From the NCBI RefSeq assembly GCF_001469875.2, contig NZ_LOPW02000001.1, forward strand, positions 62,001 through 126,000: DNA of 64,000 nt. The letters are read 5' to 3'. Below are positions 1-8,120 of this stretch, in pieces. This DNA comes from Haloferax marisrubri. Lineage in GTDB: Archaea > Halobacteriota > Halobacteria > Halobacteriales > Haloferacaceae. How positions within the stretch are numbered: the stretch's first letter is position 1; each line of letters begins with the position of its first letter. Made by a program: the position numbers and the translations under genes. A model generated the notes under the pieces. That model saw only the letters and a program-made list of their open reading frames with translations. It was not told where the DNA came from and ran no database searches.

Positions 1-478
1 GGTAGTCGTCTTCGAGGACCGAAAACGCGTAAATCGAGAGCGTGTCGGGGAACCCCGGCACGCAGAGCGCGGCCGCGAGCCCGGCGAAGCCCCAGTTCTG
101 TGCGATTTGGACGGCCTTGCGCTCGGTCCAGCCCATCACGTCGACCGGAAGCCGTTCGAGCGCCCGCTCGACGTAGCCCGACTCCTTCGTCTGTCGGCCG
201 ATGTGGAACGCGAAGACGCTCCCGGCGGCCTTGCCCGCGCCGCTGACGAGGATGATGACCGCCAACTTCGCGCTGTAGGGGAGCCCGAGGTCGAGCGGCG
301 CGGCGAGGACGATTTCGCTCACGCCCGGGAGGGCGAAGGCGATGAGAAACGAGTAGGCGAAGATGATGACCAGCCCGACCCAGCCGGTGGCCGTCTCGAC
401 GAGCGACGAGAGCCACGAGAAGTCGGGGTACAGACTGAGCGTCAGGTCTGCGAGCGATGCGAACGCGGTGAGAGACAC
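1..478 (-). CDS. VTT-domain (DedA/SNARE-associated-like) membrane protein, partial
   Basis: The gene runs off the left edge, so only about 159 N-terminal residues are visible. The start is GTG at 478; an in-frame stop lies about 35 nt upstream. The visible part has a hydrophobic segment (GWVGLVIIFAYSFLIAFALPG), then PGVSEIVLAAPLDLG and a second membrane stretch (AVIILVSGAGKAAGSVFAFHIGR), then a charged stretch (QTKESGYVERALERLP) and NWGFAGLAAALCVPGFPDTL. The order of glycine- and proline-rich re-entrant segments, a G-x-x-x-G helix and a second hydrophobic block is that of the VTT/SNARE-associated membrane family. Substrate is unknown; relatives act in lipid scrambling or membrane homeostasis. 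It starts 50 nt beyond the stop of mfnA on the same strand, so co-transcription is possible. The C-terminus cannot be assessed. Confidence 0.75.
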   Translation of the reverse strand, partial: MSLTAFASLADLTLSLYPDFSWLSSLVETATGWVGLVIIFAYSFLIAFALPGVSEIVLAAPLDLGLPYSAKLAVIILVSGAGKAAGSVFAFHIGRQTKESGYVERALERLPVDVMGWTERKAVQIAQNWGFAGLAAALCVPGFPDTLSIYAFSVLEDDY

Positions 479-527
479 ACGAGAGGGTCGAAGCCAGTCG
501 ATTGTAAGTTTTCAGGTTCGGACCGGC

Positions 528-1610
528 TCAGTTGCGCGCCGGTCCCGACCGGAGGTCGTCGAGGTCCGAGAGGAACGCCCGGAGCGACTCGCGGGAGACG
601 TGCGGCATACAGACGATGCGGAGTTCGCCGCTCGCGGTCCGCGAGATGCGCCAGCCGAGGTCCCGAAGGGACTCGAACTGCCCGTCGGGGACGCTCGCGG
701 CGACCAGCGGAAGTTCGGGCTCGACGGCGTCGTAGCCCCGAGAGCGGAGTTCGTCGTAGAGCCAGTCGGCGTTCGCCTGCTGGCGCTCGTAGACGTCGCG
801 GTAGCCGTCGGGCCAGAGTTCGCGCATCGCGGCGGCCGCGGAGGCGACGCCCGCGCCGCTTCGGGTCCCGGTGAGGCTCGCCTGCGACGCGGATTCGAGG
901 TATGGCGTATCGACCGCCAGCGAGTCCACGACCGACTTCTCGCGGAACAACAGACCGCCGGCGGGGACGACCGCCTGCCCGTACTTGTGGGGGTCGATGG
1001 TCATCGAATCGACGGGGGCGTGGGCGAACGACCACTCGTGGTCGGTGAAGGGGAGGATGAAGCCGCCCCACGCGGCGTCGACGTGCATCAGCGCGCCGGC
1101 GTCGTGGGCGACCGCCGTCAACTCGGGAATCGGGTCGACGCGGCCGAACTCGGTCGTGCCGGCGACGCCGGCGACGAGGACGGTGTGGTCGTCGACCGCC
1201 TCGCGGACGGCCGCGACGTTCGCGCGGTAGTCGTCGTCCACGGGCACGATGCGGAGTTCTACGTCGAGCACGTCGGCGGCCTTCTGGAAGCTGAAGTGGA
1301 TGCTCTCGGGGGCGACGACGTTCGGGTCGTCGTCGCGGGCGTGGTTTCGCGCGGCGCGGATAGCCTGGATGTTGGCCTCGGTCCCGCCGCTTGTCACGTA
1401 GCCGTGGGGGGCCGAGAGGCCGGTGATATCGCCGAGGTACGAGAGTGCGTCTTCTTCGAGGGCGGCGACGGCCTGATAGGTCGCCGGGTCGCCGGGGTTG
1501 GTGGCAAAGAACCGCTCTGCGGCCTTCCGGGCGGCCGGGTGCGGTCGGGTGCACATCGAAGAGAGGACGCGGTCGAACTCCTGCGGTGCCGCGCGCTGCA
1601 TGTATCCCAT
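528..1610 (-). CDS. mfnA: L-aspartate/L-tyrosine decarboxylase, PLP-dependent (MfnA family)
   Basis: Group II PLP decarboxylase of about 360 residues, the usual archaeal MfnA length. [10 protein letters not shown] (PLP phosphate site), HVDAAWGG (Asp under the PLP ring) and the Schiff-base motif DPHKYG (Lys about 209) are all present. In methanogens the family makes tyramine for methanofuran; in haloarchaea, which lack methanofuran, it is thought to decarboxylate aspartate to beta-alanine for coenzyme A. The reading frame extends to a GTG at 1619, but ATG at 1610 (or the ATG at 1601) is more likely: a TATA-like element (ATATACTGG) lies about 20-25 nt upstream, which fits leaderless or near-leaderless initiation. 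The gene sits about 120 nt downstream of pps on the same strand, with its own promoter-like sequence. Confidence 0.92.
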   Translation of the reverse strand: MGYMQRAAPQEFDRVLSSMCTRPHPAARKAAERFFATNPGDPATYQAVAALEEDALSYLGDITGLSAPHGYVTSGGTEANIQAIRAARNHARDDDPNVVAPESIHFSFQKAADVLDVELRIVPVDDDYRANVAAVREAVDDHTVLVAGVAGTTEFGRVDPIPELTAVAHDAGALMHVDAAWGGFILPFTDHEWSFAHAPVDSMTIDPHKYGQAVVPAGGLLFREKSVVDSLAVDTPYLESASQASLTGTRSGAGVASAAAAMRELWPDGYRDVYERQQANADWLYDELRSRGYDAVEPELPLVAASVPDGQFESLRDLGWRISRTASGELRIVCMPHVSRESLRAFLSDLDDLRSGPARN

Positions 1611-1730
1611 TATAACCACACCCAGTATATCGGTTCCGCTCCGGTGCGCCGCCGCGCCAAGCCGACGGCTACCGCTACGGAGACGAGAAAAGGCGGAACG
1701 CGGGTGGACGGCCCTCGACCTCGACGGACC

Positions 1731-4007
1731 TCAGCGGACCGAGTCGAGGAGGAGTCGCTGTTCGACGCGCTTGACCTCGTGTTGCACGTCGCGGACGGCG
1801 TCGATGTTGGCCGAGATGGAGCTGACGCCCTTGTCGACGAGGAACTGGACCATCTTGGGCTTCGAGCCGGCCTGCCCGCAGATGCTCGTCTTCACGCCGA
1901 CCTCGCGGCACGTCTCGATGGTGTCGCCGATGAGTTTGAGCACCGCCGGGTGCAGTTCGTCGTAGATGTCGGCGACGTGCTCGTTGTTGCGGTCCACCGC
2001 GAGGGTGTACTGCGTCAGGTCGTTCGTGCCGAACGAGGCGAAGTCGATGCCGGCGTCGGCGAGTTCTTCGATGCAGAGCGCCGCGGCCGGCGTCTCTATC
2101 ATGACGCCCCACTCGCGCTTTTCGGGGTCGATACCCGCCTCGCGCATGTGCTCTTTCGCTCGCAGCACGTCCTCCGCGTCGTTGACGAGCGGGAACATGA
2201 CTTCGAGGTTGTCGTAGCCCATGTCGAACAGGCGGCGGAACGCCTGCAGTTCGAGGCGGAAGACGCTCGGGTTGTCGAGGCCGCGGCGGATGCCGCGGTA
2301 GCCGAGCATCGGGTTGTGTTCGCGCGGCTCGTTCTCGCCGCCTTCGAGCTGTCGGAACTCGTCGGTCGGCGCGTCGAGGGTGCGGACGCGGACCGGCCGC
2401 GGGTAGAACTCTTCTGCGGCCTCGCGGACGCCCGAGACGATTTCGTCCACGTAGGCGCGCTCGCCGTTCTGCTCGATGAACCGCTCGGGGGTCTTGCCGA
2501 GCGTCAGGACCATGTGCTCGATTCGGAGCAGGCCGACGCCGTCAGCGCCCGTTGCGGCCGCACGCTCGGCCGCCTCGGGGATGGAGACGTTGACCTTGAC
2601 CTCGGTCGCGGTCATCGGCTTGACGGGCGTCTTGGGGCGGGCCTCCTCGACGGGCTGGCGCTGTTTCTCTTCGGGCTCCTCGCCCTCGCGGATAGTTCCT
2701 TTGTCGCCGTCGATGGTGATTATCTCGCCGTCTTCGAGCGTTTTCGTCCCGTCGCCGGTGCCGACGACCGCCGGCACGCCGAGTTCGCGGGAGACGATGG
2801 CTGCGTGGGAGGTCATGCCCCCCTCGTCGGTGACGATGCCGGCGGCGCGCTTCATCGCGGGCACCATGTCCGGCATGGTCATCTCGGTGACGATGATGTC
2901 GCCCTCGGCGACCTGGTCGAGGTGGTCGAGCTTGGTGACGATGCGGGCGCGGCCGGAGGCGATACCCGGGCTCGCGCCGAGACCGCGGATGAGCACGTCG
3001 TCGCCCGTCGCGGCCGCCCGCGAACTCCCGCTGTCGCTTTCGCCTTCCTCGCCGTCGTCGCCCTCTGCGATGGTCGTAATCGGGCGCGACTGGAGCATGT
3101 ACACCTCGCCGTCGTAGACGGCCCACTCCACGTCCTGCGGCGACTCGTAGTGGTCTTCGACCAGTTCGCCGAGTTCGAGCAGGCGGGACACCTCGTCGTC
3201 GGTGAGGACGCGCTCGTGGCGGTGGTCGTTCGGCACGTCGCGCATGACGGTCTCGCCGGTCTCCTCGTCGCGGACGCACATCGTCTTCTTGTCCGCGATG
3301 GTCGCCGTCTCGACCTCGCCGGTCTCGCGGCTGACCACGTAGTTGTCGGGCGAGACGGTGCCGGAGACGACGGCCTCACCGAGACCCCACGCCGCCTCGA
3401 TGATAATCTCTTTCTTGCCGGTCGAGGGGTGACGGGTGAACATCACGCCGGACTTCTCGGCGTCGACCATCTGCTGGACGACCACCGCGATGTCGACCTT
3501 GTCGTGGGGGAAGCCCTTCCGGTTGCGGTAGTAGATGGCGCGCTCGGAGAACAGCGAGGCCCAGCACTCCTTGACGCGGTCGAGGAGGTCCTCCTCGGTG
3601 ATGTTGAGGAACGTCTCCTGCTGGCCCGCGAAGGAGGCGTCAGGCAGGTCTTCGGCCGTCGCGGACGACCGCACGGCGACGAAGGAGTCGCCCTCGCCGA
3701 CGCTCCGGTAGGCGTCCAGGATTTCCTCCCGAACGTCGTCCGGCATCGGCGTCTCCATGATGAGGTCGTGCGCGGTCTCGTGGGCCGCCTGTAGTGCCGC
3801 GGAGTCCTCGTGGTCGACCTCGACCGCGGCGAATAGCTCGTCGTCGATGCCCGCGTCCTCGATGAACGCGCGATACGTGCTCGCCGTCACGACAAAACCC
3901 GGCGGGACGGGAAGCCCCGCACCGGTTAGTTCGCCCAGCGACGCGCCTTTCCCACCGACCAAGTCGAGGTCGTCAGCCCGTACGTCGTCCAGCCAGACTA
4001 CAGCCAT
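1731..4007 (-). CDS. ppsA: phosphoenolpyruvate synthase
   Basis: 758 residues, normal for PEP synthase (pyruvate + ATP + water to PEP + AMP + Pi), the entry step of gluconeogenesis. Order: N-terminal ATP-grasp-like PPDK_N domain (VGGKGASLGEL, AVRSSATAEDLPDASFAGQQ), the swivelling phosphohistidine domain (GGMTSHAAIVSRELGVPAVVG, His about 401), and the C-terminal PEP/pyruvate TIM barrel (RTLDAPTDEFRQLEGGENEP, LGYRGIR, SICGQAGSKP). A short acidic, serine-rich linker (about residues 316-338) joins the ATP and His domains and is probably a halophile expansion. ATG at 4007 follows a TATA-like CTTTATC at 4036-4042 (minus strand). Upstream of that is a TrmB-like box at 4075-4090, listed separately, which fits regulation by sugar supply. 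Confidence 0.97.
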   Translation of the reverse strand: MAVVWLDDVRADDLDLVGGKGASLGELTGAGLPVPPGFVVTASTYRAFIEDAGIDDELFAAVEVDHEDSAALQAAHETAHDLIMETPMPDDVREEILDAYRSVGEGDSFVAVRSSATAEDLPDASFAGQQETFLNITEEDLLDRVKECWASLFSERAIYYRNRKGFPHDKVDIAVVVQQMVDAEKSGVMFTRHPSTGKKEIIIEAAWGLGEAVVSGTVSPDNYVVSRETGEVETATIADKKTMCVRDEETGETVMRDVPNDHRHERVLTDDEVSRLLELGELVEDHYESPQDVEWAVYDGEVYMLQSRPITTIAEGDDGEEGESDSGSSRAAATGDDVLIRGLGASPGIASGRARIVTKLDHLDQVAEGDIIVTEMTMPDMVPAMKRAAGIVTDEGGMTSHAAIVSRELGVPAVVGTGDGTKTLEDGEIITIDGDKGTIREGEEPEEKQRQPVEEARPKTPVKPMTATEVKVNVSIPEAAERAAATGADGVGLLRIEHMVLTLGKTPERFIEQNGERAYVDEIVSGVREAAEEFYPRPVRVRTLDAPTDEFRQLEGGENEPREHNPMLGYRGIRRGLDNPSVFRLELQAFRRLFDMGYDNLEVMFPLVNDAEDVLRAKEHMREAGIDPEKREWGVMIETPAAALCIEELADAGIDFASFGTNDLTQYTLAVDRNNEHVADIYDELHPAVLKLIGDTIETCREVGVKTSICGQAGSKPKMVQFLVDKGVSSISANIDAVRDVQHEVKRVEQRLLLDSVR

Positions 4008-4074
4008 GTGATGTTCGTATGGTCCCGCACCCCGATAAAGAAGTTTGCGAACGAAACAAGTATGAATGAAAACT

Positions 4075-4090
4075 CACTCGAAGGCGAGTA
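4075..4090 (-). promoter_or_regulatory. TrmB-like regulatory box upstream of ppsA
   Basis: On the minus strand this reads TACT-N7-GAGTG, and on the plus strand CACT-N7-GAGTA. It is an inverted repeat (ACTCG at 4076-4080 and CGAGT at 4085-4089). The binding motif described for the haloarchaeal sugar regulator TrmB is TACT-N7/8-GAGTA, so this has one mismatch. It lies 35-50 nt upstream of the ppsA TATA element, the position expected of an activator site. The assignment is an inference from motif and target. Confidence 0.5.
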
Positions 4091-4124
4091 TGAAATTGTG
4101 TCGTCGTCCCGGAGACGGACGTTC

Positions 4125-4373
4125 TCAGGCCTCTCGTCGTTCCCGCCCGTGTTCCTCGCAGAGCACCTCGCCGGTGTCCGGGTCGAGGTAGAACGGCGAC
4201 CCGGCTTCGACCGGCGTCCCGCAGACGGCACAGCCGTCGTCGTGCCGGAGGAAGTACTTCCCTTCCGCGCGGCCCGTCTCCAGTCGCCCGGCGGCGACGG
4301 CCGGACGCGTCAGTCCCTCGCCGATTTGCGTGCGCTCCGCGCTGTCGGCCTCCTCGAAGCGAATCGGTCGCAT
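4125..4373 (-). CDS. small zinc-binding-like protein, function unknown
   Basis: 82 residues. After an N-terminal half with no recognised motif (MRPIRFEEADSAERTQ), the C-terminal half carries CAVCGTPVEAG and LCEEHG, giving a Cx2C...CxxH set that probably binds one zinc. Small proteins with such one-finger cores are very common in haloarchaea and mostly uncharacterised. ATG at 4373 is the first start in frame. The gene is divergent from the J-domain gene; the spacer between the two starts is 77 nt. Its stop lies 117 nt before the ppsA start, so it reads toward ppsA on the same strand, but the TrmB-like box and TATA between them suggest separate promoters. I do not know its function. Confidence 0.75.
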   Translation of the reverse strand: MRPIRFEEADSAERTQIGEGLTRPAVAAGRLETGRAEGKYFLRHDDGCAVCGTPVEAGSPFYLDPDTGEVLCEEHGRERREA

Positions 4374-4450
4374 ACCGACGCTTGGGCCGCCGCCGGCAAA
4401 CCATTACGGACAGCGAGGGGTTCATAATCGCTCGCCCCGTGATTTCTAGC

Positions 4451-5050
4451 GTGCTTCCGGAGTGGGTCTTTCTGCTCCCGCCGTGGCTCCTCGTCGGCCT
4501 CGTGGCGGGCGCGGTCGCCTCCGTCGTCGTCGCCGGCGTCTTCGTCGTCGGCGGTCGTGTGTTCCCGGAGCGGCAGGTCTCCCGCGGCCCCCGCGTCAAC
4601 GGGACGGGTCGCCGTCGCCTCGAAATCCGCGACTACCTCACCTCCATCGACGAGCGGTTCGTCGAGGACCGCCCGGTCCGCGGCGAGACGGTTGCGTTCT
4701 TCCTCCCCGACCGCGGCGTCGCCATCACCTTCGACGCGCAGGCGTTCTTCCGCCTCGAACGCGCCGGGGTCTACGCCGTCCTCTGCGAACACGAGATGCC
4801 CGGCGGCCAACTCGGGCGACGGCTCCCCTTCGACGTGCCGGACATCGAGCCCGAACTGGCCGACCTCGACGACCCGGTGTCGGCCGCGTTCGACCGCCTC
4901 GGCCTCCCCGCGAACGCCTCCTCGGACGCCGTCAGAGACGCCTATCGAGCGCGGGTGAAAGACGTCCATCCCGACCACGGCGGCGACCGAGAGCGCTTCC
5001 GCGAGCTACGGGAGGCGTACACGATGGCGCGAGAACACGCCGAGAGCTAA
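4451..5050 (+). CDS. membrane-anchored J-domain protein
   Basis: About 199 residues from GTG at 4451. An N-terminal hydrophobic anchor (VFLLPPWLLVGLVAGAVASV plus the following valine-rich stretch) is followed by an unassigned middle region (RLEIRDYLTSIDERFV...) and a C-terminal J-domain: AFDRLGLPANASSDAVRDAYR, then the diagnostic HPD in VHPDHGGD, then RFRELREAYTMA. J-domains stimulate DnaK ATPase, so this may bring DnaK to the membrane, or it may be a stand-alone J-like fold. The frame opens further upstream at TTG 4382, but a TATA-like TTCATAAT at 4422-4429 puts the transcript start at about 4451, so the leaderless GTG is preferred. A GTG at 4439 is an alternative. Confidence 0.82.
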   Translation: MLPEWVFLLPPWLLVGLVAGAVASVVVAGVFVVGGRVFPERQVSRGPRVNGTGRRRLEIRDYLTSIDERFVEDRPVRGETVAFFLPDRGVAITFDAQAFFRLERAGVYAVLCEHEMPGGQLGRRLPFDVPDIEPELADLDDPVSAAFDRLGLPANASSDAVRDAYRARVKDVHPDHGGDRERFRELREAYTMAREHAES

Positions 5051-5088
5051 GCGGCGACCTGACTTGAAAAACCGAACCCGGCGCGGAG

Positions 5089-5868
5089 CTACGGCTCCGT
5101 CACTTCGAACAGCACGCCCGCGTCGCGGAGCGCGTCGGTCACGCGTCCGGCGGTGTCGGTGCTGGCGACGACCGCGGCGTCGAGCCCGCGGGCCGCGGCG
5201 TCGGCGGCGACCTCGCCCGGCGCGAACCACGTCCGCACGTCGATTTCCGCGTGGCGGCAGGCGACGACCGCCTCGACGCCCGCGGCGACGACGATGTCGG
5301 CCTCGTCGCACGCCGCCGCGAGCGCGTCCGAGTCGACCGCGTCGGACTCGGCGAGTCGCGCGGGCGACACCTGCAGGACGCGGACCGAGCCGGGTTCCAT
5401 CTCGATGACGCCCTCGAAGCCGGTGACGCTGGCCGCGTCGCCCGCCTCGGCGTCGGTGGTGGCGACGCCGATGGCCGGCCCGTCGTCGCCGGGCGTGGCG
5501 TGGAGCAGGCCGTCGCGGAGCGACAGCGTCACGGTGTCGCCGGCCGCCACGTCGTCGGTGACGATTGCGGCGTCCTCGTTGACGCTCTCCAGCACGTCGT
5601 CGGTGACGTGTTCGGCGAACCGCTGGAGGGCGCGCGCCTCCTGAAACAGCCAGTCGACGCCCTCTTTCGTCACGCGGTAGCGCGACCGGCCCTGCTTTTC
5701 GACGAGCCCGTCTTCGACGAGGTCGCGGATGTACTCGGAGACCGCCTGACTCGTCACCCCGACCGCCTCGGCGATTTCGCCCTGACTCACCGCCGGCTGT
5801 CGGTCGGCTATCTCGGCGAGGATGCGAAAGCGGGTCGCGGTGCGCTTGTCCTCCAGTGCGCCGCTCAT
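5089..5868 (-). CDS. winged-helix transcriptional regulator with C-terminal sensing domain
   Basis: 259 residues from ATG at 5868. Residues 5-75 form a winged helix: TRFRILAEIADRQPAVSQGEIAEAVGVTSQAVSEYIRDLVEDGLVEKQGRSRYRVTKEG (split here only by reading order). The rest (about 180 residues) has alternating beta strands and ends in AAVVASTDTAGRVTDALRDAGVLFEV, which suggests a ligand-binding or dimerisation domain; I do not recognise a ligand. The family is common in haloarchaea (MarR/HTH type, DNA-binding by similarity). It is convergent with the J-domain gene (38 nt between stops) and divergent from the phosphoesterase gene, whose promoter region it may control. The frame stays open far upstream, but the HTH begins at this ATG. 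Confidence 0.82.
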   Translation of the reverse strand: MSGALEDKRTATRFRILAEIADRQPAVSQGEIAEAVGVTSQAVSEYIRDLVEDGLVEKQGRSRYRVTKEGVDWLFQEARALQRFAEHVTDDVLESVNEDAAIVTDDVAAGDTVTLSLRDGLLHATPGDDGPAIGVATTDAEAGDAASVTGFEGVIEMEPGSVRVLQVSPARLAESDAVDSDALAAACDEADIVVAAGVEAVVACRHAEIDVRTWFAPGEVAADAAARGLDAAVVASTDTAGRVTDALRDAGVLFEVTEP

Positions 5869-6009
5869 GTGCCGAACGTGGGACGCACCGACTAAAAAGG
5901 CCCCTGCTCCGGCGGCGGCACCGGCCCCGGTTTCGCCGCCCGCTCGCCGGCCCGCAGCGCGGCGCGCGCCTCCGGTGGTGATTTGTCTTCGAGGGCCGTC
6001 CACTCGGTC

Positions 6010-6702
6010 GTGACACGCGTCTCCGTCCGCGAGCGCGCTCTCTTTCTCCCCGACGCCGCCGCGCTCGTCCTCGCGGACCTGCACGTCGGCCGAGCCGACG
6101 CCTCGGCGGTCGATTTCCCGCTCGGCGAGGGAACCGACCTCGCCGAGCGCCTGCGAGCCTACTGCGGCGAGTTCGCGCCCGACGAGGTCGTTTTCGCCGG
6201 CGACGTGCTCCACCGGTTCGACCGCGTCTCGGAGCGCCACGTCGCGGCCCTCGAAACCCTCGCGGAGACGTGCGACGACGCCGGTGCCGACCCGGTGTTC
6301 GTCGCCGGCAACCACGACACGATGCTCGCGGAGGTCTGGTCGGGCGACGTGCACGACGAGTACCGCCTCGCCGACGGGACGCTCGTCTGCCACGGCCACC
6401 GCGAACCCGACGGCGACGCCGACCGCTACGTCGTCGGCCACGACCACCCGACGCTCTCCATCGAGGGTCGGCGGCGGCCCTGCGTCCTCTACGGCCCCGA
6501 CGCCTACCGCGGCGGCGACGTGCTGATGCTCCCGGCGTTCACCCGCTTCGCGGCCGGGGTCGAAGTCAATCGAATGCGCGCGTCCGACTTCCAGTCGCCG
6601 CTCGTCACCGACGCCGACGACTTCCGACCGCTCGTCCGCGACGTGGAGGCGGCCGAGACGCTCACGTTCCCGCCGTTGGGGGAGCTTCGACGCTTGCTCT
6701 GA
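6010..6702 (+). CDS. metallophosphoesterase, archaeal SbcD-related family
   Basis: About 230 residues. It carries the calcineurin-like signature blocks in order: LADLHVGR, FAGDVLHRFD, VAGNHD, CHGH and VVGHDHP, which supply the two-metal site. Size and motif spacing match the archaeal SbcD-related phosphoesterases (about 220-240 residues), which are short versions of Mre11/SbcD without capping domains. The substrate is unknown; nucleic acids or small phosphoesters are both possible. A GTG at 6010 (VTRVSVRERALFLPDAAALVLADLHVG) fits the conserved N-terminus better than the TTG at 5983. It is a monocistronic-looking gene between two minus-strand neighbours. Confidence 0.88.
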   Translation: MTRVSVRERALFLPDAAALVLADLHVGRADASAVDFPLGEGTDLAERLRAYCGEFAPDEVVFAGDVLHRFDRVSERHVAALETLAETCDDAGADPVFVAGNHDTMLAEVWSGDVHDEYRLADGTLVCHGHREPDGDADRYVVGHDHPTLSIEGRRRPCVLYGPDAYRGGDVLMLPAFTRFAAGVEVNRMRASDFQSPLVTDADDFRPLVRDVEAAETLTFPPLGELRRLL

Positions 6703-6748
6703 CTGTCGAAGTAGACGATGGACAGAAAAGCGACGGCGAAGCGCGCGA

Positions 6749-8026
6749 TTACGAGAGGTCGTCGCGGACGGCGTCGGCGGCCTCCTTCCCGCTCCGCATC
6801 GCGCCCTGAATCGACGACCACGTGGTGTAGTCGCCGGCGAGGTACGCGCGACCGGGGGCGTCGCGGGCGTCCGGAAGCGACTCGTGAACTCCCGGCGGCT
6901 GGGCGAACTGCGCGAAGGAGATGTAGTCGGTGTGGAGCAGTTCGAGGTCGTCGAAGTAGCGCTCGGGGTACCACGCTTCGAGCGTCCGGCGGGTCTTCTC
7001 GAACAGTTCCTCCTCGGACTCGTCCTGCGCGGCCGCGCCGAGGAACGTCGCGTTCAGGAGTTCCGTTCCCGGCGGGGCGTACTCCGGCGCGACGGTCGAT
7101 AGGGGAACGACCGTGTTGGGGTCGGGGCTCGGCGCGTTGAGCATGATGCGCTTGCCCGCGTCGAGGCCGCTCCCGCTCGGGAGCGTGTAGTACTGGGTGA
7201 CACAGCCGTGAGCCTCGGTCGGAATCGACCCGACGCCGGTCAGTCGGCGCGCCTCCTTGGGGTCGGTGGCGACGATGACCGCGTCGGCTTCGAGAGACTC
7301 GCGGCCCGTGGTGACGACCGCACCGTCGCCATCGGACTGGACCGACTCGACGCGCTCGCCGAGGCGGACGGTCGCGCCCTCGTCGCGGGCGGCGTCGGCG
7401 AGTTGCTCGGGAACCGCCTGCATCCCCGCCGCGGGGACCGCGGTGCTCCCCGTCGAGAGCATCTTGAAGGTGTACTCGAACACCCGCTTCGACGAGGAGA
7501 GCGAGCGGTCGAGCGTGATGCCGCCGTAGAAGGGCGCGACGAAGTGCTCGATGTAGTCCTCGGAGAAGCCCCAGTCGCGGAGGTACGACCGGATGCTCCG
7601 GTCCGCCGAGGCGAAGGTTTCCTCCTCGTCGCGGGTGCTCACGTCCTGTCTGAGCGCCAGCGTCCGGAGCTTGTCGCTCGTCGTCACCTCGGGGTTGCGG
7701 ACGGACTCGAACAGGCTCCCGATGTCGCGGAGGGGGTCAGAGAGCACCGCGCGTCTGCTCGGCCGGCAGATGGTCGCGCCGGGCGTGAACCGCCGGAGGT
7801 CGAGGGCGTCGAGGTCGAGTTCCCGCCGGACCGCTGGGTAATCGGTGAAGAGGACCTGAAACCCGCGGTCGAGCGTGAAGCCGTCTTTCGTCCGAGTCCG
7901 GACCCGCCCGCCGACGTCGTCGCGCCGCTCCACGACGGTCACGTCGGCCCCGTCGGCGGCGAGGTGTCGCGCGGCGACGAGGCCCGCGAGGCCCGCGCCG
8001 ACGACCGCGATGTGGCTATCGTCCAT
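6749..8026 (-). CDS. FAD-dependent oxidoreductase, amine-oxidase/phytoene-desaturase-like
   Basis: 425 residues. N-terminal Rossmann FAD site VVGAGLAGLVAARHLAADGADVTVVERRDDVGGRVRTR has the GxGxxG and the acidic residue that binds ribose. The flavin-containing amine oxidase signature continues with LDRGFQVLFTDYP, and a C-terminal FAD-contact segment is AYLAGDYTTWSSIQGAMRSGKEAADAV. Haloarchaeal homologues are annotated protoporphyrinogen-oxidase-like or phytoene-dehydrogenase-like; the substrate cannot be told from sequence. Start chosen at ATG 8026 (MDDSHIAVVGAG) because the FAD motif starts there; the frame extends to 8053. The gene is divergent from the threonine-synthase-like gene, with about 95 nt between starts. 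Confidence 0.88.
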   Translation of the reverse strand: MDDSHIAVVGAGLAGLVAARHLAADGADVTVVERRDDVGGRVRTRTKDGFTLDRGFQVLFTDYPAVRRELDLDALDLRRFTPGATICRPSRRAVLSDPLRDIGSLFESVRNPEVTTSDKLRTLALRQDVSTRDEEETFASADRSIRSYLRDWGFSEDYIEHFVAPFYGGITLDRSLSSSKRVFEYTFKMLSTGSTAVPAAGMQAVPEQLADAARDEGATVRLGERVESVQSDGDGAVVTTGRESLEADAVIVATDPKEARRLTGVGSIPTEAHGCVTQYYTLPSGSGLDAGKRIMLNAPSPDPNTVVPLSTVAPEYAPPGTELLNATFLGAAAQDESEEELFEKTRRTLEAWYPERYFDDLELLHTDYISFAQFAQPPGVHESLPDARDAPGRAYLAGDYTTWSSIQGAMRSGKEAADAVRDDLS

Positions 8027-8120
8027 ATCTCGTCTCTCGGACGGGCGACACAAAGCCGCTACGGGTGGCGGCCATCGGCCGACGGGAAGGGCTTAGTCCC
8101 TCCCCCCGTAAGCCCCGCCC

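Noticed and set aside
363-3794. Open frame of over 1100 codons on the plus strand opposite mfnA and ppsA
   Set aside because: Antisense shadow; both minus-strand proteins have complete active sites and the plus-strand translation shows no fold.
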